Shown here piece by piece: positions 14,001 through 27,655 of a stretch of DNA of 64,000 nucleotides. The stretch comes from Progne subis subis (taxonomy: Eukaryota > Chordata > Aves > Passeriformes > Hirundinidae). The stretch covers positions 1,542,001 to 1,606,000 of the forward strand of contig JAKJHU010000046.1 of assembly GCA_022316685.1 (NCBI GenBank), given 5' to 3'. The translations under genes were made by a program, and so were the position numbers. Within the stretch, counting starts at the first letter, position 1; every line of letters begins with the position of its first letter. The notes beneath the pieces are model-generated. The model did not search any database. It had not been told where the DNA came from and saw only the letters and a list, made by a program, of their open reading frames with translations.

Positions 14001-15910
14001 ACAATTTTTCAGTTCATTGAGGTCACAGTAAGTATTTAAGCTTATTTCATCTAAAATAATTAATGCACATAAGCAAAACATAAGAGTACACACAGTAACT
14101 GATATTTCTTTTTTACGCAGCTGTGGGCTACTGCTGCCCTTCTGGTTTGGATGAGTCACCCTGCAACACTCATTTCTTTGCCAGTGGCCACATCAACAAA
14201 CCAAAGTTCTCATTATCTTGATCCCTGTTTTCTTGCTGTGCTTAAACCAGAAATTGATTTCCACTAGACATTTTGAATTGGCAAAAGCAAAACCACAACC
14301 ACACAATAACATTAAGGGTTTTTTGGATTTGTTTTTCTTGTTTTAAGAGTCTTCCAGCTTCCAGTGGGAGCAGCTTCCAGGAATTCCATGTAAAGATATA
14401 TATTCTCTATTAATTTTAAATCTAGCCTAATGTTAAATAGAAAACTTATCTGAGTTGTAAGAAGAGAACAAGACAGTGTTGAAAAACTAATGCAATATTA
14501 AATAGTGTGTATTTACAATAAAATGTCGGTGATTACTTTTAGCGTTATAATATATACAGTACTGATAAGACTGAAAAGACAACATGATGACTGAGCTTAG
14601 ATTTTTGGAAAAAGAAAACCTCTTACTATAACAATACTGCCTAATTATTGTTAGGAGGAGGAAAAATTACTTTCCAAATTCCAACTGATTCATCAGTTGC
14701 ACATGCACAAATATATTTATGCGTAAAAAAAGAGCAAGCAAGAACAACATCTAAAGTTTACTCCATTCTAATCTAATTGGGCTGAAATGAGGAGAACGGG
14801 AAGAAATGTGGAAATACTCTTCTTTCCTGGCAAATGTCACTCAGCACCAAAATATCCTTGTGTTCTGTCCAAAGGTCTGAACTATTCCTCTATGAGTAAG
14901 CAAGGAGGCAAGGATTACTCTGACAGCAGCCCAACTATCTATTGACTGTGATTCAATAATAGCTGTTTAGGTATTATGACCATTTATAGCCCACAGCTAA
15001 GAAAATGGAATTCACATCCTGGGTAACATGCTGGGTGTTGTCTTCTACATAAAAAAGCCTAAATTCATCCTGGAAATTTCTACTTACTTAGATGTTATTA
15101 CATTGTACCATCAGAATTAAAACATTTGCCTTCAGGGCAGATCTTAATTGTTGAGTTGCTTTCTAATTGGTAACACAAGTTTAAAACAAGTATAGCTTAA
15201 CAAAATCTATTTTCAAATCTAAAACCAATAGCTGGAACAGTGTGGAAAATGCATTAAATGCTCCACCATGGTTCACCAACGTGTAAGCTGTATTCTACTC
15301 TATTAACATTATCACAATATTTCTGAAAATACAACATTAAAGCACATATATTCTTTTTATGCAAAAGAAAAAGACATTATAACATGCCCAGGAGAATTTC
15401 TTCCCCAACATCTTCTCTTTTTAACCTCTGACACTTTTGTCTTACTTTTCATTATTGTTTCCATTTCAGTTCTTGCACTAGGTCAAAAAGCAAGAATGAG
15501 AGGTGCAAGCCATGAATCTTTTGAACTTAAAAGCTGCAACAGTAAATTATCAGTTCAAAGCCCTTCCTAGTTCAGTATGGCATCCCAACAGCAGCCACAC
15601 GTGGATCTCTAGACAAGGCTAAAACAAGAGAAGCACATACAATACTCTCCCAGGTGCCAACTATTGTCAGCAGAGAGGATTTCCTACACACATCTGCAGT
15701 TGCAGAAGGACTGGAGTACTCTCTCGATACTCTTTTCTGTCAGGTCAGTGGTGACATGACTGCTAGTGATATGAAAATCAGCAGACACAATCAGATTATC
15801 CGTTAATTAGTAAAAAAGTCTCCACAATGCTATCGATCTCAGTTTACTCGGTTAATTTTTACATATGATTCTAAAGTGGTTTTGCTACTGTTCCCCGCTC
15901 CTCCAACCTA

Positions 15911-15940
15911 TGACGTCACTTGATCAACAGAGCAGCCAAT
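15911..15940. promoter_or_regulatory. Palindromic CRE with adjacent CCAAT box
   Basis: A perfect TGACGTCA (15911-15918), the full-site CREB/ATF element, lies 17 bp before CCAAT (15936-15940). The CpG in the CRE has survived in CpG-poor surroundings. The motif match is direct; activity as an enhancer or promoter is inference. Confidence 0.4.
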
Positions 15941-18612
15941 AACCATGTCTTTAAAACAAAGTTGAAATTAACTTTCTTACAGATGAGATCAATTCAACCT
16001 AGTGCTGTGAAAAAACCCCAAAAGACAACTGGTAAGCCTGTAATTCTATATTGTATAAAACAGGATATTTGGCTGGGGAGCACAACTGAAGTTTAATGTA
16101 AAATTGATACGGTGGAGTGACTGAATAAAGCAGAGAATATGCCTCCAATTACAGGGGGTTTCAATACCCTTTGCTGACATCTGTCTACTAAATCACAATA
16201 TTGGATGTTTTCTGTTGTTACTTTTACCACTGTACGACACTTGGTACCAACTCTGCAATTGGGGAGATTACTACAATGCCATTTTTCAAAAGAAAAGAAA
16301 GATGGCACATGCTTCCATTTTACTGACATAATGTTATCATCATACTGATAAAGCTAAGTACTTTTTAAATTCCTATTTTGAAGGCCTGTAGGCTTTTTAA
16401 TGGAAAGAAATTTGATGTTTTCAAGATAATCAGAATCTGATTATTTTATTTAACATATTTACCATTCTAATGTTCAAACACTTGACTCTCCTGCAATATC
16501 CATTTCACAATATTCCATCCTCTAAAAAATTTTACCATTTTCTGATCCTCTTCCATGAGCTACATTTTCTACTTCTGCTGTTACCGTGAAATGCACTAAA
16601 AGCAGGTCACATGATTTCCCTCCTGTCAACAAATGATGGCTCAATTAGGCAGATAAGAATCTACAGTCCTCAGCAGAAATTCTCTTCAGCCCATTCTCAG
16701 CAGTATAAAGAAGCACTTAGGGACAGCACTGGTTCTGGGGAATGAATACTTGCTATCCTTTATATACACGCTCCTTGAAAATTTCTCTCTTTCTTCAGCG
16801 AAAATTGGATCCTTCAAATCACTTATAGCTTGTATTTTTTTTTCCTACATTCAGTTGAGGTTCACGATTAAAATACATAAAATAACAAGGCATTTAAATT
16901 TTAGTACATTGCTCTATTAATTCTAAATCAGAATTTTTCCTCTTGGAAATAAGCTATCTTAATAACTAAACAAAAAGTACTTTGCTTTGACTGCAGTCCT
17001 CAAAGGACGGGGAAATTCATATTTAAGGAACAAAGTTCATTCTTACCTTACACTTTGCCGTGATCAATGACAGTAGGCACAGCTATAAATGCCAGTATTG
17101 TCCTGGGTGCCCTCAGTAGATGACAACGTTGTCTCTGCCTCATTCCTACTCACACAATCTTCCATATCCACTACCTGCCACTGTTTTGCTGAATTTCTTT
17201 ATTTTAACCCTTCTGTGAAGAGAAATCCATGAAAAATACTGTGGTCTCTCACATCAGGTTACACAGGGAGCAAGACAGAGTACTCAGTACTGCCCTCTTC
17301 TCACATTTCTTACATTTGCCTCATTCTTTCAGATTTTATGACTCTTTATAATGCTTAGCCTTTACTTTTCACAAAACACCTCAATGTTGTTCAGCACCAA
17401 TTATGCTCCATATGGTCTTAAAAAGACATGTTCAGAGGCATATGCTGAGGCATATTTCATGATAAATACTGTTAACTGCTGTTTCCCACCATTTTCAAAT
17501 TTGCAGGCAAAGTATTGTTATATTGCATCTGGCAATATCATAGTTGGCAAAAACTATTAGGAGCAGTGGCATCCTGCAAAACAACTTCCGTAACTTCAGC
17601 ATAAAAAGTGGTAACAAGACACATTTTCTCATCTATACATCTTCAAGGGTGAGAACTGTTAGCCATGTGCTAACCATGGGAAATCTGGTGACTTCGAAGA
17701 GCTTACCATGAGGTCTGAGTATTTATGGTGAATACTATAGCCAAATGTTTATTAAATTATTTTGTTCAAGCAGCTACATTATTTAGAAACATGAAAAAAG
17801 CACATTATCCTTAACCAACAAAGTCCTGCCAACAGAAACATGGTGCAAGTATGATTGGGAAGGTGAGAGCACTTCTGCTGGCGCAGCAGCTGTGCCTCCA
17901 TATTAGGGTGCTTATGCCAGAAAGAAGTGTAAATCCCCAGGATGGTTTTCCACAGCAGCTGCATCAGCAAAATCCTTCTATTATGGAAAAAAAATCTAAG
18001 GGCCCTTATCTTTTGTTTAAGTCAAACCTTTGCAGGGATTAGCAGTGGCGTTTTTATCTTGTTCATATTGCTAAAATGATGTTTTATCTATCAAGCACTA
18101 CCTGCTGCCATGATGGTCTGTATATTCCTTAGAAACAGTGTCTTACATCCACTGCTCCAAATTAAAAAAAATCTTCAAAACCAGCACATATTACTTTATT
18201 CAGAGAATGCAGTATTTCCTTGCGCATTCTACCCTTAATTAAAGGAAAAAGAAAAGAAAAAAGGAGGATCTTCCTTCTTTTGACTAAACCAGACAGTCTG
18301 AAGCACATTTACCAAGGTGACCCGGTGCACTGCTGATTGAACAGTAGCCTGACGACCAGAAGGATTAAAGCCACACCACAAAAACTCCTCAGTAGCTCCT
18401 TTCAAATGAACTTCCAGAGCCTGCTTTTGGGATCAGTCAACTCCTGTTTCAAATAAACCTGATAATAAACAAAGCTGGCAGGACTCAGCCCTTCTGCCTC
18501 CTAAAGGGCAAAAGAATTTATCACAAAGTTGTAAAAAGCCCAATCTGCAAGGCATGCTATTTATGTGTTTAATATATTATCACTGAAAATCCATGCAGAA
18601 GCATTTTTGTAA

Positions 18613-18627
18613 TTTTTTTTTTTTTTT
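18613..18627. repeat. Poly-T run (15 nt)
   Basis: Uninterrupted T15. No associated retroposon recognised; seen in ADK sense it is poly-A. Confidence 0.9.
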
Positions 18628-18981
18628 AATCCAAGTACACAGTTACTAAGCACAATGCAGCACAAAAATTTTCTTGACACAGACTACGCTGCAAAAACAT
18701 TTTGACTTTCTAAAACGGCAATTGTTTCTTGCAGAATCAAAAAGTAGCCTGCAGGTTGTTCCTATCGTGTTATTTCAAAGCATCTGCAGTCTACAGTAAA
18801 GGTCGATGTCCCTCAGTACAGTTTAAGTTTTGGGATAAGAAGCAGCATATTTGAATCCCCTTGCATTATGTGCATGCTTACTTTAACATTCTATAATTTA
18901 CTGCAAGTTACTGGCTTTGAAATGGCATGCCCAAATGTTATCAATGCTCATTTCAAAGCAAATCATTCATCATAAACATTT

Positions 18982-19000
18982 AAAAAAAAAAAAAAAAAAA
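18982..19000. repeat. Poly-A run (19 nt)
   Basis: Uninterrupted A19, flanked by 'attt' on the left and 'tttaaa' on the right. No processed gene body seen upstream. Confidence 0.9.
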
Positions 19001-19980
19001 TTTAAACAACAGCACTGTCCTTATTACACAAACAAACAATAAATGAAACTGTAATTTTCACTTCAGACCAAGCAGTGGGCTATCAGAAATAGCTTAGCTC
19101 TTAAGTTATGCATAGTCTTTGCTGTTAAAAAAACCTTTTTTCTTCATGTAAAACACAGCACAGTTGCATGCAGAATCTGTATGTCTTTTTAATGTAAAAG
19201 TTGATCACATAGATACAATACAAATTTCAGGGTTATGTGGACTATGACATTTCTTCATGTTAATGAGATCCGGTCCTTTAGAAGAAAGGAGGAACCTCAC
19301 ATTTCAACCAACTTTACACAGAGTGGTGACTATGAATTTATGATAAATTTTGATAGGCAGCAACCAAAACAAACAAGTTTAACTCAAACTAGTCACAAAT
19401 TTCAAGTTTTGGTCTTTAGAACAGTCTTAAATTAATGTTTCTTTTAAAATGTTATCAGAGAAATACTGAAACAAAAATTATTACAAGATAGAACCAATAT
19501 TGTTTCAGAGCTTCTAATGCCTGGATTTGATGGTTGCTTTAGTTTTGAGATTTTACTCTAAGAAAGTTGACATGGTAACAGACAAAATTCTTATGCTCTC
19601 ACAGGGAGAGCATCGAATGAAGCCTGACATGCAAGAGAAGCTACAGTAAAAATTTCCCTTCCAACTGATTTACCACACCACTTAGAGTATAAAGTCTTCC
19701 CTTTTAAATTTACATTTAAATAAGTGTGTTAAGTCTGTTCAGACTTTACATATGACTTGAGACTCAGTGTCCCTAAAGGCAGAGGCACCTGGGAGCAGAG
19801 GTCTCCGCAGTGAGCTGTGGGTGGCACAGCAGGTCCCTGTCCCTTGTGAACACCAATTCTCAGCACTCCCCAGCCTGCTACAAAGCCTGATTCAGTCTTT
19901 GCAGACAAGTAGCTTACAACCAAGAGACTGATTTAGTATTTCAACAGATTTACATATTCTATTAATGAAATAAAAGCATG

Positions 19981-20010
19981 CCCTTTTTCCCTTCTTCTCC
20001 CCACCCCCCC
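19981..20010 (-). promoter_or_regulatory. Predicted G-quadruplex in the ADK intron (sense strand)
   Basis: On the minus strand this reads G7, T, G4, seven-base loop AGAAGAA, G3, AAAAA, G3. That satisfies the four-runs-of-three pattern with loops of 1, 7 and 5. Being on the ADK sense strand, it could form in pre-mRNA as well as DNA. Folding in vivo is not shown. Confidence 0.55.
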
Positions 20011-20089
20011 TTTAAAAAGCAATATACTTTTAAAAGGGTAATGCAATCACAACCATTATGTCAATGAAAATTACATGCTGGGTTTATCT

Positions 20090-21740
20090 CTGTAGGTATC
20101 TGTCAAATACAAAGCGCGCACAACATCTTCGGAGTAATAATGATGTTTTATCATTTTAATTACAAACACTTTGAAAAAGAATCCCTAAAGTGTACCAATT
20201 GGGGTGGTCTGAATTAACAGTAGCTTGATAGCCCAAGGGTAGCAAAAATAGATTGAGCTACCAAATTTCATAGTAGTTATAGCAGCTGTCTTCTTGCCTC
20301 AGGGAACCTGGGTATTTAACAAAGCAGACAGCTTGGCATTGGCATCTGATTAGTAATGTGGGTTTTGCTGGACAGAATAGGCACAGTTCCATTGTTCCGC
20401 TGGTTCGGAATTTGGAGAGCTATGGCATCGTTTAGTTTTTATAGTCAGCTTCTGTGTATTCACTCGCAGGTATTGTAAAAGGTTATTTTCTCACTTATCA
20501 CTTGCTCCAAGTAGGGAATATTGTCTTGAAACGAGCAATGAAACATGACAGGATTTAAATGTCAGGGTCAGTTGCCTTCCCATTTCTGTGCCAAAATTTT
20601 GTTGAACCAACTGTGTAAGTTTTTCTAATTGGGCAGAAAAGTGAATAAGGTGAAAGCCTGTTCTCCCCTTATCACAGAATTATTTGGAATTTAATATAAT
20701 TGTAAAACATCATTTATTCTAGCCTAACTTTATAACAGAAAATTTCTCTTCACAAAGAAGTCTCAGAGGTAAAACCTGAACTATTGGGCCTTCTGGGAGA
20801 GGGGGATTGATTTTTATTTTTCTAATTCCACAGCAGCCTGACAGTTTGGATAACAATTGGGGTAAGAGAATCTCTAGTTCAAACTTAATCTGCTTAATAG
20901 TAAAAAATCTCAGTTAACGTGCTTTATCTAAAAAGGTTTGATCTCGGGACATAACCTTAGCACATACAACAATATTACTCCGAGGTTTGTGTTTGAACTT
21001 CATACAGCCAAAAAGACCCCCCACGTGGCTCCTCTCTCTTTCATTCTTTAAGTATACATCACAAATTATTGGGGCTTGTTGGCAGAGTTCAAATCACTGA
21101 ACTCATTGCAAATAGTCTACTTCAGCTAGAAGTACATTCTTTTACTCTATCAAATCCATCTGAGGTAATAAGACTTGATGTTTTATTCAACAGAGCTGAG
21201 GAAAATTGTTGCACAATAGGTTAATTCAAAATGGCAGCATAGAAAATGCATCTGTCAGTGGGGATCAAATTACAGGGCAAGCTCCTCTCAATGCTTAGAA
21301 AAACAAGTCTGCAGTTCTACAGATTATGTGCATGTGTGTGTTTAAAGGGGTGGGAAAGGAGCTAAATATCTGAGCTAACCTCCAATTAAAGTCAATCATA
21401 AAAACAGCCAATTTAATGAGCACGGATTTCTTTGGGTAATTATAACACCAACCACTTTTTTTTCTCCCTCTCTTTTAAATCTGTAATTCTGCCTTCTTTT
21501 TATTGCTTGCTTTGTCATTAATCGCCTCAGGAACTTGATTTCCTAGCAACAGACTCTGCCACCAAACATTTGGCTCCTTTTCAACATTTTCTTTGTGAAA
21601 AATGGCACTGCTATTGCCGCCTGGCTGTTGCAGCTAGACTGCCTGTGTAAGTGTTCTAATAAGGCATTCTTTCTAAAAAACCACACAGAAATCACATGAT
21701 AAAAGGAGCGATGGCTGAACTTCACTAATTACTGTGCCGA
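20090..21740. other. Candidate conserved noncoding block
   Basis: Repeat-free unique sequence carrying clustered homeodomain-type cores, for example TAATTA at 21437-21442, ATTAATC at 21517-21523 and 'ccaattaaagtcaatcat' near 21381. It resembles intronic enhancers in style, but conservation cannot be assessed here. Confidence 0.25.
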
Positions 21741-24700
21741 AGAAACATATCTCCAATTTAAAGGCTACTAGGGTAGGAGGAGAAGGACTGAAAATTAAAT
21801 ATGTATGTTCTTCATCTTAAAAAATACAATTAATAACATAGAGGTGAACATTTACAACTAAATATTTTTACAATGTTAGACAGATTCTCCGTTATTTTAT
21901 CCTATAGAAACAGGAGATACAACCTCCATTAAAAGCTGATGATGTATTTTTCTGCATAAAGTACAAAGCATTCACTTCAAAGAACAGCATCTTGAAGAGC
22001 AAATTTCACAACAAAAAATAAGAAAAAAATTCTAATTCTAATTCACTTTTTCACATAAGTTACTTGAGAAAACACTAACAAAATAGCTTACGCATGAGAA
22101 GCTATACCTGAAATGGTAGCATAATGCACTCCACTTCCTAAATATATCACAGGATGACACAACATGTGGCTGGTGCCAGTTTAGACAAAGCCTTTTTTGC
22201 ATTTTAATCAAAGAAATAAAGCTGTGGATTTCTGTATTTATGAGGGAGAAAGGTTTTTTTTCCCCCATATTTGTTTTGGAAACCAGTAAATGGCAGATTT
22301 GCTTCCTGGCTAGATACAGGGTCTATCATCTCTCCACAGCAAATGCATCCCACTTCAGCTATGACTTCCAGAAAACACAGTGCCAAAGATGATGGGTTTC
22401 AGTAAGGGGATGTTATCCCAGGCCATGAAAAAAGGCCACAACTAACTGTTGCTAGCTGCACCTTCTTCTCTATGTCTAAGAAATTCACTATGGTGTTTTC
22501 CTGGCCATAAAACCTATTCATCATTGGGAGAAATAGTTTTGCATGTCAAATGATGTAACATACTGGTGCCAGAGCATGACGGCAGAAGGTATCAATGGGA
22601 AAAAAACAATTGTGAAGCTATTCAAACCAATGTCCTTTTTAAGGGATATGTTGCTTCCTGCCAGTATCTTATGATGCACACACACCTAGCACATCTCAAA
22701 GCAAAAAGCCTACCACAATCCATTGTAAGTCATCATACTTATCACTAAATTGAAATAAAAATGCATTCACTGAATTCGCCTCTGAAAGGAAGAGACAGCA
22801 CAAAAGAAATTTCATTATGCTTACGTTGTTATAATAATCAGCATTTTTTCTCAAGTAAAGTAGCCAAACCCTATGTAAAATACTGTAGAATGTTATTTAA
22901 GCTTTGCTACTCATTGCTGGCATCAAGCTTATGTTTTGACAGACTCATGTTGAAACCAGATAATTCCTCCATCAAGCCCACTACACTACCAGAGTATCTC
23001 TCTGCTTAGACAAGCACTTAGGCATTAAAAGAAAATAAAATAAAAATACCACAACGTTTGTTGAAACAGACCACGGTGGCTCCAGCAGATAGGTGTGTTG
23101 TATTGGGTTCATTATAATTTGCTGTAATAAATGACATTTCCTCCTGGAAACTCAGCCTAAGCCCAGAATTCCTGGTGTTCATCATAACTGTCATTATCAA
23201 AATAAACTACACTTTATATTAACTTGGAAAGCACAAAAGATGCTGAATGTGGTGAATGTAATCCAACTGTGGGCTAACAAATCTAAGCAGCATTAGAAAA
23301 TTTTACACTCAATGTGGTACCACTGATGGGCATCATCATTGAGAAACTTCAAGTATTTGCTATGCAGAAGTAGGAGAAGAAAATAGTTTAAACTTTTACA
23401 GATTATGAAACAACAACAGCCAAATAACAAAGAAGATTTGTTTGGGTTTTGGAAATTACTTGACTGATCCATTCTAAACCGACTCACATTACCACAGATT
23501 GGGAACACAACTGCCGTCAATACCGCCATTTCAGATGCTTAGTGAAGTGCTTGGGAAAAAAAAGAAACCAAACAAAAAAACTCAACTGAAGCACAGAAGG
23601 AACTTTCAAGAAGAGATGCCTTACTTCAGCAACAAGAAAATACAAGCATCAAATGCCAGTGTTCCATCCACCTCATAATCACCAACGGCAAACATTTAAC
23701 AAACGCAGGTGTTGGACTGAAGGACAAATGGAGTAAAACTAAATATCTGGCTGAAATAGGATGGCTAACTGGAACAGGAGAGAACACATATCTGAAAAGT
23801 CACCACCTTGTAAACAATCAGGTTCATGTACGGGGAGAAAGTTAAAATTCAGCTGTCTGTATGAGCAAGCCATATGTATCAACTGATACAGTTAAGATTT
23901 CACAAGGTGAAGTGCAGCTTTTAATGAAGGAAAGCATTTTCTCCTTTTCCATTTTCTTTCCATTATGGAAGAAAAAATGCAAAATTTCTTATATACAGTA
24001 ACACAGAGTTACCTATTGAAGTCAACTGACTAAAACCCTCCTCAATTTTTTTCTATTCTTTTAAGTAACTCCTATCAACCAATTAAAAAAAAAACCAAAA
24101 AAAACCCCACTGACAATAATCTTTGCATTTCAGGCCTTTGTAAAATATGAAAATTAACAGCTTTATATGGCAAGTTGCATTGATAATGTCAAAATGTTTG
24201 TGTGCAATGTTAAAGAAATTGAACACCAGCAACTCCCACAGATGCATTTTAAAATAGGTCAAGGTGCACAAATATGGAGTTTTATCACCCAAGTTTGTAA
24301 GATGCAACTCTGACACTTATGATTTCTAAAATGCAAGTCCTGACAGCAAGCACAAACTCACAGAACGAGAGAAAAAAAGAAAAAAAATTGCCTGTTCCTC
24401 CCCCGAATTTATGATTAGTTTCATGTTGTGTCCCCTTCACAGTTCCAGAGACTGAATGACAGTGTTTAGTGCTATCATGACTCTCAACTTATTCTGAAAT
24501 AAGGGAAATGTCAGAGTAAGAGACATCTTCTAGCCTCAATAGGAACCAAATAAAATCCCTCACAGTGAATTCTAATCAGACACCAGCAGCACAGCTAGCT
24601 GATCCACAACGAAATGAATATGACAGACTGGAAGATATTATGTCAATGGTATAAATTACTGCAAGTATAGGAATTATATCTGCAGAAGGGAAAGAAAACT

Positions 24701-26311
24701 GCATGGAGTTTGACAGTACAGGTAGCCCGTCTTAAATGATACAAAATAGAGTAATTTTAAAGGATTTAAATACACCTTAAAAGTTTACCATCTTTGAGAA
24801 AGCTGGGGCAGCCTCTGTACTTGGCTTCTATCTGTGATTTACTGGGTCCTATTCTCTGTTAGTCTTTCTCTAACTTGTCTGCTGGATCCAATTACCAGAT
24901 GGCTAAAATAAATGTATTGTGTTCACTCATGGTAACAGAAGTTGTCTTTAAGGGTCCTGTCACGGCTTCACTATCTTTTCCTTTGTACCTACTCCTCCCT
25001 GTGTGAATTGATTAGATTTCAGGGCTAAGTTTCACGTGAGGGTCGTTCTGCTGAATGCTGCATTGAAAAGCACATTATCTATTCTAGGAAGCACATAGAG
25101 ATGACCACAGGATATCGGAGACCTGTCCTAAAGCAGCAACTGCCCGGTTCTGCCAAGAAAGTAGATTGTTTGATAATCTCAGGACATGGATTTCCAGAAC
25201 AAGTACCTGTCACTGACATACACTCTAATGAAATCCTAGAAATGGGTGACAGTTGGATAGCAAGAAGGAAATGAAAAGCAACATATGCACAGTGCAAAGT
25301 CAAGGAAGGTAACAAGCCTAAAGTGAAGACAGACAACAGCAGACAAACTAATGACTGCAGTTACCCTCTACCTCAGGAGTGGTAATTGCTCACTACATGG
25401 TTTCATTTAATCTGGTAAATCACTACAAACCCACAAGTAAAGAAGCTAAATGAAAGAAAAGGGCACGAGCATGAGGAACCACAGAGAGTTGGTTCTACAC
25501 TGTCTCCTCTCCTTCAATAAAGTTACATATGCAATCTGTAATCTGAAGTGATAATACTGTCCTAAAGATGGACTCAGCTCAGATTTCTAAGTCCTTTAGC
25601 TATACATGTGAACAAGGTTCTTTACTCAAAACATCTCCTGCAATCATATATGTCCCTAATCTGAATTTCATATTGTAAATATGTAATACCATTTATTAGC
25701 ACTTCAGTGTTATTTCACGTGCACATCTTGGGGTTTGTTTTCAGTTTAGTCCAATAATTCTCTGTCTCCTAGTCAAAGTCTGGATGTTGTAAAATTGGCA
25801 TCTGAGAAAAACAGCTTTTAATATATACAAAAATCAGTGTAGTGAATCACCTAGTCTAAATTTAAGTGATCAAACTGACTGAACACAGAAGAGTGACTTC
25901 AGAACTAAAGTAAGAGGAAGCCTTTATCGTAAAAAATACAAAACTGTTTAGCACCTCATGTAATATTACACAGTCTTCCTGAAGCATGCCCATTAAGTTT
26001 AATTTTTCCAAATCGTACATTGGAAGTTTCACTGGGAATTATATACAGGCATGGGAAAATTAAAAAGGAAACCACCCCAAACTTAGTGCAGTAAAACTTT
26101 TGGGAATATTTGTCATTCTTCTTTATTTAAACTACACTCAGCTTCTCAAAATTTTTCATTTTCAAATGGCATTTGGAAAAGAAAGAGCTCGAAACACATG
26201 AAAAAAACAGCAGTAAAAAATCTGTAGACAATACACCTACGTGTATTTTAACCACAGCACAAACATGTGGTCATAACAGTGGGACCTACTGTCTTTGTAC
26301 TGAGAAGGTTG

Positions 26312-26346
26312 TAAGTATTTTTTGTACGGGTTATAAGTATTTTTTG
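26312..26346. repeat. 13-bp direct repeat, period 22
   Basis: 'taagtattttttg' occurs at 26312-26324 and 26334-26346, embedded in a slightly longer imperfect duplication (ttgtaag/ttataag). Confidence 0.85.
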
Positions 26347-26859
26347 ACAGTTATAAAGGGTCAGGCCTGGCCATAGACAGGAATCAATAACAACCATGTA
26401 AAGCCTACAGCAGTGCACACTAACCGGCTGTAGGAGACATTAACACTACCTAAAAGAAGTAACTGTATTTTCAATGAACTTGTTCCTCCTGGATAATCAA
26501 TTTTTTACACTTCTTGCCAGCTGTTCCCACATAGCTCAGGTAGCAGAATAGAAACAGCTGTCATAGAGAATCCATATATTACATGCATGTTATGAGTTTT
26601 TAATCTGTCATAGATGTTCTGTGTTTGTTAATTTTGATCAGTTGCATCAACTTGAGAGCAAAATGAAAACAAATTCACCACTGCTATTTAGGAAAGACAT
26701 GATCTACACAAATACATCTATGTGGTTTGATTCATTCTGGATGGTGAAAAAATAATACTAATTTTGAATCTACTAATGTCCCATCCTCAAACCCCCCTTT
26801 CTTCCAGAAGCAAGATTTAATCATTAAAATCAGTTTGCCACACCACTCACATTTAAGAG

Positions 26860-27060
26860 ATTTGTCAAAATCATTGTTTCTGAAATATTGAGTTATAAGG
26901 TGCCACAGTAATTACTATGGAATAAATAGCAATTAAGATTGTTCACACAAATAAGCTCACTGTTTGCAGTGAATAATTATGCTAATAGTGTTTTTCTACA
27001 TAATTTGTGCATCCTTCACAACAATTTACTAGAAAATGTGAAATGTAAATTTGATGCATT
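26860..27060. other. Candidate conserved noncoding element near the ADK exon
   Basis: Unique AT-rich sequence 250-450 bp past the donor at 27312, with 'gtaattac' (about 26910) and 'aattatgctaatag' (26975-26988), an octamer-like plus homeodomain arrangement. No repeat match. Functional reading is inference. Confidence 0.2.
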
Positions 27061-27258
27061 ACTACAAAAGCTCTGAAAATATGTTCAGTTCTTATGATTT
27101 TTCCCATCTCTTTAAGTGAACATACAACTAAAAGATACTTCTACATTTGTACATATAATTATGAAGAAATCAAGCTATGCTGAAATTGAAGCATTTTCTT
27201 TCCCTGTCTTCCTCTAAAATCATTCAAAACCACATAGAATAGACACACTCATTGCTTA

Positions 27259-27480
<222 letters not shown>

Positions 27481-27576
27481 TCACAATGAACATAATTTCG
27501 CAAAGATCCTAAAAAAATAAAAGCAATTAACAAAGAGCACCACAAGCCACATATACTTCATTTGACCATTTCATAA

Positions 27577-27655
27577 AAAGTAAATAATATATTTAAATAA
27601 TAGATTAAATACATTTTAAATCTTATATTAAATAACGTATTTTAAATTCAATGAC
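27577..27655. other. Extremely AT-rich stretch before the ADK 3' splice site
   Basis: About 80 bp with only a handful of G/C, made of 'aaataatatatttaaataat'-type units, ending about 155 bp from the exon at 27421. Possible DNA-unwinding or matrix-attachment-like sequence; no direct evidence. Confidence 0.4.

Noticed and set aside
18982..19000. Poly-A tail of a processed pseudogene
   Set aside because: No retroposed gene body or target-site duplication could be seen upstream; treated as a simple A run.
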